From contig NC_049996.1 in the NCBI RefSeq assembly GCF_000003815.2, positions 438,295-502,294 on the forward strand: a stretch of 64,000 nucleotides of DNA, in the 5' to 3' direction. Within the stretch, counting starts at the first letter, position 1. Each line of letters opens with the position of its first letter. Source of the DNA: Branchiostoma floridae (taxonomy: Eukaryota; Chordata; Leptocardii; Amphioxiformes; Branchiostomatidae). The position numbers were made by a program, and so were the translations under genes. The notes beneath the pieces were generated by a model, which worked only from the letters and a program-made list of their open reading frames with translations, ran no database searches and was not told the DNA's origin. Shown here piece after piece: positions 13,301 through 42,919 of this stretch.

Positions 13301-16300
13301 GCAATTATCAAGGTGTTGCAAAAAAGCAAAGCTATGCAGGTTTAAGATATTGGAATCCAGTTCAATTAAGAAGTGTGTGGTAATCTGTTGTGCTATTGAC
13401 TAGCTTCTATTGTATTGATGCTTTAGTTCTTTAGTGCTCTAGATTTGATATTCAGACTGAGGTCTACTTCACTATTATTCTAACTCACCTTTCACTGAGG
13501 TAAAGATTCTCTGTAATTGCTTCAAAGAATGGCGGGCGGAGGTTTTCTTCTGGTTTCTTCTCTTTCTCCGGAACAGCCTTCTCAGCCGACGCCTCGCTCA
13601 AGACATCTTCTGTCGTCTCTGAAGACGCTTCTTGAGGAACCTCAATCGAGACTCTTCTCTGTGGTTTCTCTGTTCCATCTTTACTTAAAGATGGTGAACT
13701 GCTTAAGTCGGTCGAGTCTTGGGATTTAAGACGTGCACTTCTCCTGATTGGTGTCAGCTCCAAGTCTTGTCTGTCTTGCTCAGAAAACTGTGTGGAATCT
13801 TGTACATTACTGCTGTTCTGAACATCAAGATTTCTTACTTCATCTTCTTTCCAAGTGTCTGATGGTTGTTCTGTACTCTGTGTACTTTCCACGAAGTTCG
13901 AAACGTACGGAAGGTCCTTAGAAGCCGAGGAATCGCATGGCGCCGCACTGTCGGATATACTGGGAGCGCGTGGAAGCATGCTCGGTCCAGAGAAGTCTGC
14001 GTACAATCCGCTCTCTTCGTAATCGTCCCAGGGGTTGGACAAGTCGACTCTAGGTTGCATCGGACGGATTGTACAAGAGGGATACGACACGTCGTCTTGC
14101 TGCGGGTGTGAGGAAGTTGATGTAGCTGCCATGATTGACACTCTTTCTTCGCTCCGGCCGTGGACAGTGCTCAAGAAGCGACCTCTCTCCTCATTGGTCG
14201 AATGCCCCATAACGATTGGTTCAGATTCAAACTCCTCATACTCATCATGGAGAGGGGTACTACCTCCGTCATTTTCGTCTCCGTGAAGTGGTTGCAGAAT
14301 GCGTGGCTCTTGCGATCTGTCTTCAAAATGACTTTCAGGCGCGTCCATTACGTAGTGTTCATTCACTTCTACTTTTTCCCTCGTGTCTGAATCCCAGCGC
14401 GTTGCTTTCTTTTGCCTTCGACCAGTCCCCGACACTACAGGTATTGCCATTTCCTCACCCCCCTCTCTAGTTGGTATTGGTTCGGTCCTCTTGGTGTCAC
14501 ATGACTTTTCTTCAGCCAATGGCCACACACCTTTTTCTTCCATGGGAGGTTTACATTCTGATGCTGTCTGACTGAATTGTGAAGTAATATCGTCAGGTCT
14601 GGTCCCCTCTTTATGAAATACTGTATTAATCTCAGCATTAGAAGTTAAGGAAAATCCTACGCTTTCTTCAAGTACACCTCCTGAAGAAGAAGATACTGTC
14701 TTACTGTGATCTTTTTCTTCAGAGATGCCTTCTTCTACTATTGGACTTGTAGCACGGCTACTATCGTCTTCCTCCTGTGAACTATAGTTAACAAGAGCGT
14801 GATATACTACTTTCTCCTTCCCATCCTTATGCTGTGTACTGCTCTCTTCAGAGTCCAACATGGGGGTTTCCAGCACTGTGTGTTTATGCTCAGGGTAAGA
14901 ATCATCTTTCTTGTTTGGACTGAATCTATCTTCACTGTGCTTTGTGGCAAACGTTTCAATGGCTGGCTGTGAAGTCTGCTTGCCGGATAGGCTTTCTACT
15001 TCGAATTCCTTTCTGTTCGTGGCAAATGTTTGTTCGTCAGAAAGGCGCGAGAGTGGTATTTCTACGGGCTCATGTCGCAAAGAAGAGGACACCAGTGTTT
15101 CCCCATGCACAGCCTCAGTTGGTACAGGCTTTATGTTGCTCTCCTGTGTAACGTTTTGTTCTTTCTTTGGAGACACAAGCAAAATGTTTGAATCTTTCAC
15201 ATCAATTTTATCTACTGCACAGCTCAAGCTTTTGCCGATTTTGGTATCCATTGAGTCTACAGGTTTGTCTTTGACAGGGAGAATATTTGCATTGCTTAAT
15301 TCTTCTTGCGTAGTTGCTCCATGGGGCTTGCTTTCTGAAATAGATCTATGTTTGTCGGATGTACTCTCTCGTCTTCTAGAAGTTTCAGGTTCTCTTTTGA
15401 TCTCGGACGAGTCTGACTTGGTCTTTGATTTTTCTCTATTCCGTGAATGGTCGTTGTGAGGGCTAGTTTTACTACTGCTGCAACTTTCGCTCCTACTTCT
15501 AGTCCTGGAGCGTTCGTGACGTTCGGATTTAGAATCATCTTTCGAGGAGCTACCTTTTCTACTGCCCGACCGCCTTTCTCTGTCGCGTTTCTTTTCCCTC
15601 GGTTCTCTTGAGCTTGATGGACTTTCGTGCTTCTTTTCTTTCGATTCTTTCGTGCTAGACGGACTGGAGGTCTGTTGCTTGGTAACCACCACGGTTACAA
15701 CCGAGCGTAATCGCTTCCTGGTGTCTGCGTCCGAATCGGAATCGTCCTCGGTGTCGGAACTAGAGCTTTCCGCGGATTTGGCGCGCTCCACATCAGACTG
15801 ATCTGAAGCAATGTCCATATCTGATTGGTCGGAATTTTTGTGATTGGCGCCGCCGTGTAACTCCACCTCGTCTGTTTTAAACATTGCATGAGAAGCAGCC
15901 ACAGTAGTGCTGTCTACACATGGCAGTGGTATAGAGTCAAGGGCCTGTTCAACTGGTAATGTTCTGGGCGAATCACTAGCAGGCAAGGCCTCAAATTTAG
16001 TTGGCACGTGAGGTAACCCAGCTTGTACGTTTGGCTGCACTCCTGCCTCAAATCCCCATCTTGACGTTTCCTTGCTATCTCTCCTTTCCGTCACTACTGT
16101 GTTTGGCTGCATTCTTTCTCCTGAGGCATCACTCCATCTTGAAATTTTTTCCTTAGAATCTCTTCTTTCGATTAACGTACCACTTTGTCCAGAGGATGGA
16201 CGCTCTGGAGTTGAAGAATGTACTTTTAAACTAGCATCACCTATGCTGATAGGTATTAGTGGCTTTTCTTTTCTTTCAGGTTCTACAATTGGCAGTGGAG

Positions 16301-19300
16301 GTTTAGTGCTTGCTTCTTGTTCCATCGTAGGTAGAGGAGGTTTCACAACTTCCTTACTTTCTTCCTTAGGTAGTGGCGGTAAGGTTTCTTCAGGAGGAGG
16401 GGAAGGGTCTTCAGAAGATAACGCTCTAGGTAAACTGCTTTCTGAACTGCTCCGGACCTTCAGTTGCCTTGGCATGAAAACTCTGATATTAGGTTTTTGT
16501 CCCAGTGTTGTTTTCCTTAACTGAAAGGAGATTGCTCCGGACTTGTTCGCTTTCCCTCCCTTACGTTTCTGTGACTGCTCGAAAATATCCAGGCCGTACG
16601 CGTCGTCTATGGTGGTCTTTTTCATCGGGATGAAATCTACGGGCGTCTTCTTTACAGAGAGGAAACTGTTGGTCTTTACAGGTATTTTGACGTCAGTTTT
16701 TGAGGTTTTGTTTCCTTGCAATGCTGACCAACCAACAGGCTTCCATTTTCCAGCGCCATCCTTAGAGTCGTCTTCCTCTTTCTCAGTCTTACCCAAGATT
16801 GTGTCTTCACTCTGCGTTGTAAATACAGAAGCAGTGTCCGTTCTTTCTGTTATTGGTCTGGGAATCTGTATCGTGTTCTGGTCCTTGAATATTAGTAGTG
16901 GTTCGAACTTGGTGTTCTTTTCTGGTCCCTTCACAGCTTTGTCTGTGATACCTGAGTCTAATTCTTTCGAGTGCTTTTCGCCATTTTCGACAAGTGGGTA
17001 AAATTTTGTACTCTTCGGTTTCCCTCCGTGACCCTTTGAACTTTGACCCTTGGCCTCCGTTTGGTTGTCTCGCTTTGTGTCGTCTTCCTCGCTGAGGTCT
17101 GATGATTCGCTCGTGTTTGCCACGTCGTAGTTTACGAGGGCTTTTATCCGCGGGAGTTGTGCGACAGGAGGAGGGGGTGGGGGAGGGATGTCATCTTTGT
17201 CTGCTTCGTTCTGAATAAGAAATGAGTATCATAAGCATCCATGTATGAATGATACAAACTTTCTACATATAACAATCCCTAAGGTCCCTTTTCTACTATA
17301 CTGTGATTGCTGAGTACAGCGACCAAACTTAGATTTCTGTATATCTCAAATTCATAACTGGAATATGCTGCAAGATGTATAACTATAAGTATGATCTAAA
17401 AGGCAACAAAACACACAAAACATTAATGTATAGAAAGATCTTTCATCAGTTTCAAATCTTGAAACTCGAAGAAAACAATACAACCAAAGCTGACAATGTA
17501 ACAAAAAAAGTAACATAACCTATTGTCATATTGTTTTATCACACAACAGCAAACAAACGTCAAAACAGTTTTGTCAGTTAGGACATTGTATCATCTAAAA
17601 TATCTGAAAATTTGAACTGTCCTACTGCATATGCTGTTACCAACTCATATTTGGTGTCAATGTTACTCTAGCTGGTAGAAACTTGCTGTGCATCTGTGTT
17701 GTTTTAAGATATCTTTAAACAGCTGCATCTTTCACTGAATGGCCAAATTGTCTGTATATACTATAGATTAACTGAGACAGACAGAACAATCCATTACTGC
17801 ATCGTGGGGGTGGTCTCTGATCCTATCAAAACCCCTGGTGTTGAGTGAAGCTGACCCTACCTGGCCTCCCACATTTAGTATAGCCCTATTGTCCCCTGTG
17901 CTATAGCTAGTTAAGGCACCTTTTTTGGCAACACATTTGTATTGTTTGCCACTTGGTTTGGAAAGGTTGAAAATGGCCAAAGTAGATATACAAAAACATC
18001 CTTTCAGTTTGTACAATGATGGCAAAAGTAGTCTATTTCTGTATCAGGATTCTAGCCAGGACTTTATCTTATTATTTTCCTGGTCGCAATCTTTTAAAGG
18101 CAATGTAGTGAAGTGACCAATCGGAGGATAGTGCGGAAGGGGGTGTCTTTGTCCTTCCATGGCGAGGGGATTTTGAAAATGTTGGGTTAAAGTTGGCATT
18201 CTAAAGGTACCCATGTGGGAACTTAATTCTTTTTACACCACATGACTTTCTAGCCAGTTTGAAAGGTAATATATCTTTCATATTTGATCAGACATTGCTA
18301 CAGAACAATACCACTATACTAGTAGAAAATAAGCATAATAGTTTTCATTTAGTGTGGTGGTCACTAACTATAGCATGGTGGTCCATAAGGCCACACCAAT
18401 TTAATTTCTTGGTTCACGGATTTTTTCATAAAAAATATGGAGCGAGAGGGCGAAATGAAAATAAAAATAAAAATTGTAAAATGGTTGGGAAAACAGGTAA
18501 TGGCTAATCCAAAACGTAAAGAAAAAAAGTTTTCAGCTTGAAAAAAGTACAAAAACACTTTTTTTTTACAGTAACAGCACCTGTACCCACACTTTAAGGA
18601 GCTTATGATATAAAGGCCAATTTGCTACACCAGAAAGTTGGTGAATGGTTTCATTAATGGTGAAAATTTGCTGAGTGGTAATTTTTATTTTTATTTTTTT
18701 CTCCAAAAAATAGGAGCGAGCGAATCCGTGAACCAAGAAATTAAATTGGTGTGGCCTAATAACAGTAAAAAGAACCAACTAGAGCCTTGTGTTTGAACCT
18801 ATGATTTATACAAAGCAGTCCTTTGGAGGTCTTGGTTGGATTAATGTAGATTTAGCTGATGATATAATAGCTTTTAGATAACCTCTCACTCTTGGCAATA
18901 GTTTAGATGATCAAATTTCACCGCAAGAAGCTAAATCAACTTCAAATAAATAATCACTTTGAAGGGGAAATATTTTTCAACCTCAAAAGAACATAATTCT
19001 GTGGAATATGGTTGACAACCTTGATAACAAGTTGTGGACAGGCAACCCATAGCATAAATTACATCATCTTGAGATTATACCTATCTTATTGATAAAATTT
19101 AGATATTCTAATTTCTGTGTAGTATCAAAAAGAATTATGGTTACCTCTGAGCCTGATTCTGAACTGATATCCATGTCCCTGAAAAAACAAAGAAAAGAAA
19201 AGAACAAAATGTGTTAGCATTCTTTTCAATATTTTCAAAATACAAAGCTGAGTAAATATGCTAACAAGTGACTAAAAATTGCTGGTAGGAAACGGGGTCA

Positions 19301-21341
19301 AAATGTTTGTTACTACAGTGTTACTGTAAAGTTACTATTTGACTAATTTTCAAAAGCGAACTTGTCAAAATTGTCATCTTAGAGACAGGATTTAGTTTTT
19401 ACCTATCTTACGCCTAAAGAAAATCATATTCAATAGAATCTAACAAGTACATTGTACTTAAATATTCATGTCCAAACCTGTATCAGTGTATGGCTAAATA
19501 ATTTACCAGTTCAGGTGCATTGGTGTACAGCCCTATTGAAGACTAGCCAGGTTACCATCTGGATAGCAGTTCGCTTTAGTTTAAAGTTTATTATACACTA
19601 TTCCTCAGATAATATCTGCTTTCTTTCATCTGTAACTGAGAATGCTAGGTACTCACTTACACCTGGGTTGAGTAAGGAAATTGGTATAAAAAGCCTTTCT
19701 CTATGGCATAACAAAAGGAGCTGTCACTGTCAGGGATTCAAAGTCAGTCCCACAAGGTTCTAAGTAGACAGCCCGAATCGCAAGTCCACCTGTGACACTC
19801 TACCCTATATTGCCTTAGATGTTTTAGAAAAATTTAATGTTTCTGACGCATTCTCACAACTCGAATAGAAACCTCTTCCTAGTAATTTTCTAGCTGTGGC
19901 ATGTAGACAGCTTCCGAGAAAATTGTATTTAATATAACAAATTACTCTTTTTTTCTGAAACCAATTTGTGATATTATGATATCTTCAAGGTATGACAATG
20001 GTGAGCCTCATGTCTCCTATCTTGACAATGGTACATTACCAAATAAAGGTTCTATATTTTATAAGTATCGCACTATATATAAATATAGGTCCTATACTAT
20101 AAGATTAAACTTTACAGCAGTGCAGCCAATGCTGTCAAAAAAACTAAGTCTGCATGAACCTATCCAGGCTCAGTAAAAAAATGATATCTTCTTCTTTTTC
20201 CGATTGGTACTACAGTTGTAAGAAACAGGACATGCAGATAAAGTGAGAGCTTCCACAGGCCTTCCTACAGGGCCATGAATCGTAGAATTAAACAAAAAAG
20301 GAAATAATTGGCAAGGAGAGTCAGCCTCCTTTAGAAGAAAATGAAATCGGATGGTGACCTCCCTAAACAAGCTATTGTAGTTAGTCTACTGAAGAGGTTT
20401 GGATTCCTACCTAGAAGATGTGTCTTTGCGATAGGCACTTTGCATGGCTTTCCTTGCTCTACCCAGGTGTTAAAATGAGTACCTGATGTTGGGGGAGGTA
20501 CAGGGCAGTGGAAGGAGTAGAGAGGGATGGGCTCCGCCTTCCAATACTGTGCACTAGACACAGTATTGGATGTGGATGACAACCCACTGCCCCTATGGCC
20601 CGAAAAAGGCTATGGGACTAGCATTACCTACCTTTACCTTTATGTACCTATGCTTATGTGACGTTGACAACTTGTCATATGCTTTGACTTCAGTGAAACG
20701 CATATTTTTCAAGCCCCAACATGCAGAGTTTCAGTTTTGTGATTCAAATAGGCTTTGGTCTCTTGACTCTTGTCTAAATTCTTTCTATTCTATAGAACAG
20801 AATACAATTTGTTATAAGTAAACATTCTACACAATGACAGATTTACATATGTGAAGGTAACAAACATGGTCTCTGAATGGGGTAATTGGGTATCAAAGGT
20901 ACTGAGGGCAGCAATGCCACATACCTATACCCAACACCCCCATAAGAGACATAATTTTACCCAGACCTGAAAACAGACTTCTAGATGATAATAATATGCC
21001 ATCTTCAATGAATAGTTATCAACTAGGTTATGTTGGTGATATCTTAAACACCATACGAGCTAGCCTAGCCACAGTTTTTGCACACTACCATCAAACATTA
21101 ACAAGGTATTTTCCACCTACCTGATTGACATGTTTTGGAAGCGTGGCTTGGCTAGCTCGCATACATGTGTGATTTTCGACATTTTCACCTTCTTTCCTGC
21201 GATCTCTGTCCACCTAGGCAAATCTATCCCTTGTTTAGGATCTTACAAGACAGGTGTACCTTTGTGTAACAGAGAGGTGTAGTATTTAGAATATAATACT
21301 CACCCTGTTGGACTTTCGGGGTTGTAGTAGTGATCACTCAT
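799..21341 (-). CDS. SETD2: SETD2 histone H3K36 methyltransferase (22 exons, 3' end off window)
   Basis: Nuclear enzyme that trimethylates histone H3 lysine 36 during transcription elongation. Exons, read from the start codon: 21341-21304, 19178-19145, 17210-13489, 13007-12879, 12373-12245, 11686-11563, 10917-10840, 10655-10558, 10407-10296, 9697-9560, 9179-9063, 8575-8369, 7862-7565, 7006-6840, 6452-6129, 5335-5219, 4331-4218, 3902-3741, 2862-2758, 2425-2198, 1752-1675, 930-799. Every junction is GT-AG and phases agree, giving 6651 nt (2217 codons) without a stop. The N-terminus [13 protein letters not shown] resembles vertebrate SETD2. AWS, SET and post-SET lie at about residues 1265-1475, followed by an SRI-less proline/glutamine-rich region. 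Human SETD2 is about 2564 residues, and its WW and SRI domains follow the part seen here, so those exons should lie left of base 1. The exon model is my manual reading; the family call is secure. Confidence 0.93.
1301..1640 (+). mobile_element. hAT-type MITE with 8-bp target duplication
   Basis: A 340-bp element starting CAGGGCTTTAGCCAGC and ending GCTGGCTAGACCCCTG (imperfect inverted ends). The octamer GTTTCCAT occurs at 1293-1300 and again at 1641-1648, a perfect 8-bp target duplication as in hAT transposons. No transposase. It sits in the SETD2 intron after exon 21, about 30 bases downstream of the splice donor. Confidence 0.88.
1905..2260 (-). repeat. Diverged duplications of the SETD2 exon 20 tail
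   Basis: The 3' end of exon 20 with its donor and flanking intron (CAGTTCACATCAGAA, GTAGTGCTGCACTAACCTG, CACAATGTTCTGCTGCTG) recurs diverged at about 1960-2097. A third, weaker version is at about 1905-1960 (CACTGACCTGTCAGTACACA). The real copy is the one at 2198-2260. Confidence 0.7.
2980..3035. mobile_element. TACTGTAAATGCA MITE, end fragment (copy 2)
   Basis: Starts TACTGTAAATGCATTTAAG and matches only the first 55 or so bases of the family. It abuts the 57-bp SETD2 array. Confidence 0.6.
3050..3788 (-). repeat. 57-bp array derived from SETD2 exon 18 and its donor
   Basis: ACTGGTATAG occurs 13 times, at 3057, 3114, 3171, 3228, 3284, 3353, 3410, 3467, 3524, 3581, 3638, 3695 and 3748; most steps are 57 bp, with exceptions of 56, 69 and 53. 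The copy nearest exon 18 is its real 3' end. In frame each unit encodes [19 protein letters not shown], and nearly every unit repeats the splice donor CAG|GTAGG or CAG|GTGGG. The array lies in the intron after exon 18. Confidence 0.93.
4453..4885. mobile_element. Inverted-repeat element with 9-bp target duplication
   Basis: Ends are TAGCCTGGGTACCATCCGG and CCGGATGGTACCCAGGCTA, and the inverted match continues inward through AGTAGTTCGCTCC. CTACAAAGT occurs at 4444-4452 and 4886-4894, a 9-bp duplication typical of Mutator-like elements. No transposase. It lies in the SETD2 intron between exons 16 and 17. Confidence 0.85.
5219..7862 (-). CDS. SETD2: SETD2 exons 13-16: acidic and basic linker, coiled coil
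   Basis: Exon 13 is 7565-7862 (acidic, [14 protein letters not shown]). Exon 14 is 6840-7006 ([28 protein letters not shown]). Exon 15 is 6129-6452 ([16 protein letters not shown], an R/E/D run, then [13 protein letters not shown]). Exon 16 is 5219-5335 ([20 protein letters not shown]). Anchors to human SETD2 are LATKLLDSWKDLKEVYRIPKK and LSTEERRKLFEQEVAQREA. Exon 14 has two AG acceptors 12 nt apart in the same frame (see findings). Confidence 0.9.
5405..5990 (+). mobile_element. tRNA-derived SINE, interrupted by a MITE
   Basis: The left piece GTCCCTGTGGCTTAACTGG resembles a tRNA A-box region. After the insert, the rest continues with GGTTCAAGTTCC, a B-box-like motif, then a body containing GTCTTTTGGACGGGATGTAA. 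The body matches the minus-strand copy at 11150-11512, which lacks the insert. No function beyond retroposition is expected. Confidence 0.7.
5428..5761. mobile_element. GGGCAAGT-type MITE inside the SINE
   Basis: Begins CAGGGATAAACAAGTCC and ends GACAAG...CTTGTCCAACCCTG, with repeated GGGCAAGT and ACTTGCCC blocks in both orientations. GGTTC is present on both sides (5423-5427, 5762-5766). The uninterrupted SINE at 11150-11512 has a single GGTTC at that point, so the repeat is a target duplication. Confidence 0.75.
7357..7558. mobile_element. TACTGTAAATGCA MITE, diverged copy 3
   Basis: Starts TACTGTAAATGCAGAAAT and ends near TTAAATGCAGTTACTGTA, with internal CTTAAAACCACC. Most CpG positions have decayed. 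The right end reaches to within 7 bases of the donor end of SETD2 exon 13 (7565). Confidence 0.6.
8369..9697 (-). CDS. SETD2: SETD2 exons 10-12: post-SET helical region
   Basis: Exon 10 is 9560-9697 ([35 protein letters not shown]), exon 11 is 9063-9179 ([20 protein letters not shown]), and exon 12 is 8369-8575 ([18 protein letters not shown]). They match in order the human segment containing LSRLMVRIETLEQKLTCL, SCLKSFLERHGLSLLWIW and LPIPTKNMLEESKVLP. This is the conserved helical stretch after the SET domain. All three exons are phase 0 at both ends. Confidence 0.92.
8590..8785. repeat. Degenerate tandem repeat beside SETD2 exon 12
   Basis: TTGGTTACCATCTGATGATA, ATTGGTTACAATCTGATG, ATTGGTCACAATCTGAAAAG and further related units recur at about 40-66 base intervals, starting only about 15 bases upstream of the exon 12 acceptor. 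Confidence 0.65.
9350..9500 (+). repeat. Dispersed repeat, ACTCTACTCTACTTTGCTC type
   Basis: Contains AAACTCTACTCTACTTTGCT, TTTTCTTGGACTGCAAATCC and GGACTGGTCCAACAAG. The reverse-oriented relative lies at 12430-12605. Confidence 0.5.
10296..13007 (-). CDS. SETD2: SETD2 exons 4-9: AWS, SET and post-SET domains
   Basis: These six exons carry the catalytic core. Exon 4 (12879-13007) encodes the AWS zinc-binding segment with [13 protein letters not shown] and [12 protein letters not shown]. Exon 5 (12245-12373) carries [14 protein letters not shown] and [10 protein letters not shown]. Exon 6 (11563-11686) has [12 protein letters not shown] and [10 protein letters not shown]. Exon 7 (10840-10917) has the cofactor and substrate motif [16 protein letters not shown]. 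Exon 8 (10558-10655) ends in [12 protein letters not shown]. Exon 9 (10296-10407) has the post-SET cysteines in [15 protein letters not shown]. All family motifs needed for S-adenosylmethionine binding and zinc coordination are intact, so an active methyltransferase is expected. Confidence 0.95.
11150..11512 (-). mobile_element. tRNA-derived SINE, uninterrupted copy
   Basis: On the minus strand it begins GATGTCCCTGTAGCTCAATT. TAGCTCAATTGG is a good A box, and GGTTCACATTC is a B-box-like motif about 50 nt on. The body GTCTTTTGGAAGGGATGTAA is shared with the SINE at 5405. It is not a functional tRNA gene: the cloverleaf cannot be completed and the unit is over 300 bp. Confidence 0.7.
12430..12605 (-). 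repeat. Dispersed repeat, inverted relative of 9350-9500
   Basis: On the minus strand it reads AAACTCTACTCTATTACTTT, GCTCTAGTTATTTTATTGGACC and GTCCATTTTTTT, matching the 9350 copy in order but diverged. It lies in the SETD2 intron between exons 4 and 5. Confidence 0.5.
13489..17210 (-). CDS. SETD2: SETD2 giant exon 3: disordered N-terminal region
   Basis: A single 3722-nt exon encodes about 1240 residues. It opens with [15 protein letters not shown] and continues with serine-, glutamate-, lysine- and arginine-rich low-complexity sequence, including RS-like and acidic stretches around 15400-15800. It ends in [14 protein letters not shown], which aligns with human FDLIEENVYLTER just before the AWS domain. 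Vertebrate SETD2 also packs most of its disordered N-terminus into one very large exon. The first in-frame ATG inside it (17123) is not the gene start: the frame is open upstream to a clean CAG acceptor at 17211-17213 and joins exon 2 in phase. Confidence 0.92.
18388..18757. mobile_element. Inverted-repeat element, AGGCCACACCAA type
   Basis: A 370-bp unit whose first and last roughly 36 bases are inverted copies: AGGCCACACCAATTTAATTT at the left, AAATTAAATTGGTGTGGCCT at the right. No coding capacity. It lies in SETD2 intron 2 (17211-19144). The termini resemble those of the element at 58425-58952. Confidence 0.8.
19145..21341 (-). CDS. SETD2: SETD2 exons 1 and 2 (start codon)
   Basis: Exon 1 coding part is 21304-21341 (12 codons plus 2 nt), ending at a GTGAGT donor. 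Exon 2 is 19145-19178 and encodes [11 protein letters not shown] after a TTTTTTCAG acceptor. The ATG at 21341 is chosen because the following [12 protein letters not shown] matches the start region of vertebrate SETD2 (MGDFYDPEHPT in human) and stops lie upstream in frame. The intron between them (19179-21303) holds repeat fragments described separately. Confidence 0.85.
19544..19612. mobile_element. Fragment of the TAGCCTGGGTACCATC element
   Basis: Starts TAGCCAGGTTACCATCTGG and continues to AGCAGTTCGCT and ATTATACACTAT, as in the left end of the 4453-4885 element. Only one end is present. Confidence 0.55.
20410..20660 (+). mobile_element. Probable SINE tail
   Basis: Contains TAGGCACTTTGCATGGCTTT, then ACCCAGGTGTTAAAATGAGT and a simple TACCTTTACCTT end. 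The order matches the 3' tail of the second SINE family at 32520-32780. A tRNA-like head is not evident. Confidence 0.4.
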
Positions 21342-21760
21342 GATTCCAAATTTGCCTTTTCGCGGGGAAAGCTTTCTCGTGTACCACCCAGTTTTCTTGT
21401 CACCTGGCCGCTGTCTCTCCAGCCTACTCCAACAAAACACCACAGATCAAACGCCTAATTACTTCATAAGACACACATGCTCGAAAGATTGGAATACCTG
21501 TCTGTGTAAGTCACAAACGCCGCCGATTTCGGGGATTTTTAAACATTTTCAATGGAAGCGACAGCCATCTTGGACCTCCCTCATTCCTGCTTCTACATCC
21601 GGGATATTGACTAGTCGACAACCTGATTTCCCAAAATCGTGTCGAAATATGTTCGTTTGTAGATGTTGCACTACTCACATTGTTGTCTGTGTTCAGCTAT
21701 AAAAAGAAATCCATATGGAAATAATGCGTCAAGATTGTATCACGATCATCATATTCCAAA
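21342..21760 (-). promoter_or_regulatory. SETD2: SETD2 5' UTR and proximal promoter region
   Basis: Sequence upstream of the SETD2 start codon. A GCCATCTTGG block at 21565-21574 reads CCAAGATGGC on the coding strand, a YY1-type core common near housekeeping start sites. No TATA box is obvious. The placement of the transcription start is inference. Confidence 0.4.
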
Positions 21761-23560
21761 TTTCAGTATTATAACGTTACTTATAAGGAATTAATCATCA
21801 GAAATGAGTTGACATTTTGATGTAACTTTTATAGTGCATTTCAATGGGAGGGTCAAATAGAGTTTTGGAGCATTATATAGGGCTACATTACACTGGTACA
21901 TTCCGTACATTTGTTTACCGGGCTTTTCATTGTTGTCATATTTGTGAATGTTGTTAAAATTTCTGCCTTGTTGATCCGGGGTTAGTGGAAGATACCGGGT
22001 CATCAGAGGACATATACCTTTACCTTATATATGGAGGACATATAGCCAGGTGTTTTGTATTGAAAATAGCACTAAAGTAGCAATGTAAATTTTATCTCAT
22101 GTTCATATTATCGGCTGTACTGTTGAAGTATTTCACGATAAAAGACAAAACATCTAAAGATTTTTTAAAAATTATGAAAGTTGTGTAAATATAACTGTAG
22201 CCAGGTATTAAAGAATGGTTAAGTTATAATATTTATATACAAGTTATGATAAACAAATGCACCAACTAGGTATGATAAACGAATGCGAATCATTTGCTAA
22301 AGAAAGGAATGTTAAGAATGCCACCCGAACGGTTGCATGAAGTCATTAGCCTAAACGCTAATCAACATCTTGATCATATCTCAATATCTCAGAGCACAAT
22401 CTACTTTATAGGCAGGCTGAGGAATTGAAATCAGTCCTTACAAGCAGTACTGTGGCAATCCTACCGGAGTACAAAGGAAATGCAGCTCTATACTCGTTAC
22501 AATGTTATTGTATGAAAAAAAAATAGACAGTGGACAGAACGTAGTTTATAGTAACGTGACTAACGTTAGAGTCATGTTTTGAAATAAAGCAAAGAAAACG
22601 AAAAATATCAAATCATGAGCTTTGAATATATCTTGATTAGATGAACTGTAAATATTAAACTGCGATGAACTGTAAATAAAGAACTGTAAATAATGAACTG
22701 TAACTAGTAGTTGTATTGTTACATCGTATGTTCGTATCTTCACATGTCATTTGTCGAGGAAGATTAGCTGAGCACAATTTGTAAAGTTTGTAGTTTGTCA
22801 GCCAATGGACTAATAAAGTATCCAAGTGTCCAAAAATACAAAGGGTTGAGTCTTTATTGCAAATACGTGAATGGGAAAATTCCAGAAGGGATCCCGCCAG
22901 TTAAAACAATAGGACCCATGTGCCATCTGTCTACCGTTAACTACCCTACTGATCATTATCAGTGGCATTGTTCTTGCCAACTGGACTTTTAAAATGCAGT
23001 ATAAGTGTTCATACTATGTTTACTTATGATTAAAAAATGCACATCCCATTTTCGATTGATGCAGTTTAGTTGTTTAGAAGATATTACATAAGTTATAATG
23101 ATACTACCAACTGTAAATGACCATTAACTAACATTGAAAACTAACAATCACTGTCAATCATGTAATAAAAATGTTAACTGGGGCTTTTATAAACACTTGA
23201 TTTTTCAGGAAAATAAGGTAACGAATGAATAAATGTACGTGCTTGAAACAAGACGATGTGTATGTTTTTAAAATCCAGAAATACCCTTAATTAAAACGCC
23301 GGCGTTTTTGTGGTGTGTATTCTGTCCATGTGGCCAGACAATGGCGACGAAAATGCCCCAAAACAACAGGCCGTTTCGTCACTTTTGTTTCATTAAATGC
23401 GGAGAATTCTGCGCGATCGGGGCCAAGTGTTCTGAATAAACACCTCCATATTCATACATGTCTACGTGAAACGTCGGACAGAATGCCCAGATGATACTAA
23501 TCATGGAATGTTTTTATAACGATCAGGGGGAGTCGTAAGAAAAACACGGATCAATTAGCA
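21761..23560. other. Intergenic region between divergent SETD2 and Frizzled
   Basis: About 1.8 kb of AT-rich sequence without a recognisable gene. A short degenerate direct repeat of GAACTGTAAATA occurs at about 22640-22700. Open frames here are short and show no coding pattern. Confidence 0.5.
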
Positions 23561-23836
23561 CGAAAAACTCCAATGATAGCCTAATGCCCACGTGATGGTA
23601 AAGCTACGCGGTGATTGGCTCGAGGTCCGCCATGTTCATGACGTCACTGCTTGTCTGGCCGAGTGCTGGAGGCCTTTGTTGGAATGTGGCGGAGCTGAAC
23701 ATTGATTCTGACAAATTGCGTCCCTTTCCTGAGTCAATTTCGCCGAGAAATCCTCATATTTCCTGATCACTCGAGTTCTAGATTGGTCCAAGGATTCCCC
23801 GTGATGATCCTGAGGTGAGGAAGGCGCGTAGAAAGG
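23561..23836 (+). promoter_or_regulatory. Frizzled proximal promoter and 5' UTR
   Basis: Within 250 bases of the ATG lie an E-box CACGTG (23589-23594), an inverted CCAAT box ATTGG (23614-23618), GCCATGTT, and a perfect cAMP-response-type palindrome TGACGTCA (23639-23646). GC content rises here relative to the flanks. No TATA box is seen. That these sites act on Frizzled is inference from position. Confidence 0.45.

Positions 23837-42919
<19,083 letters not shown>

Noticed and set aside
14911..15459. Long plus-strand frames within 13485-17123
   Set aside because: Antisense shadows of the SETD2 giant exon; the minus-strand frame is supported by splice sites and homology.
18030..18090. Another hAT MITE starting at CAGGATTCTAGCCAGGAC
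   Set aside because: Only the terminal 15 or so bases resemble the family; no second end or target duplication found.
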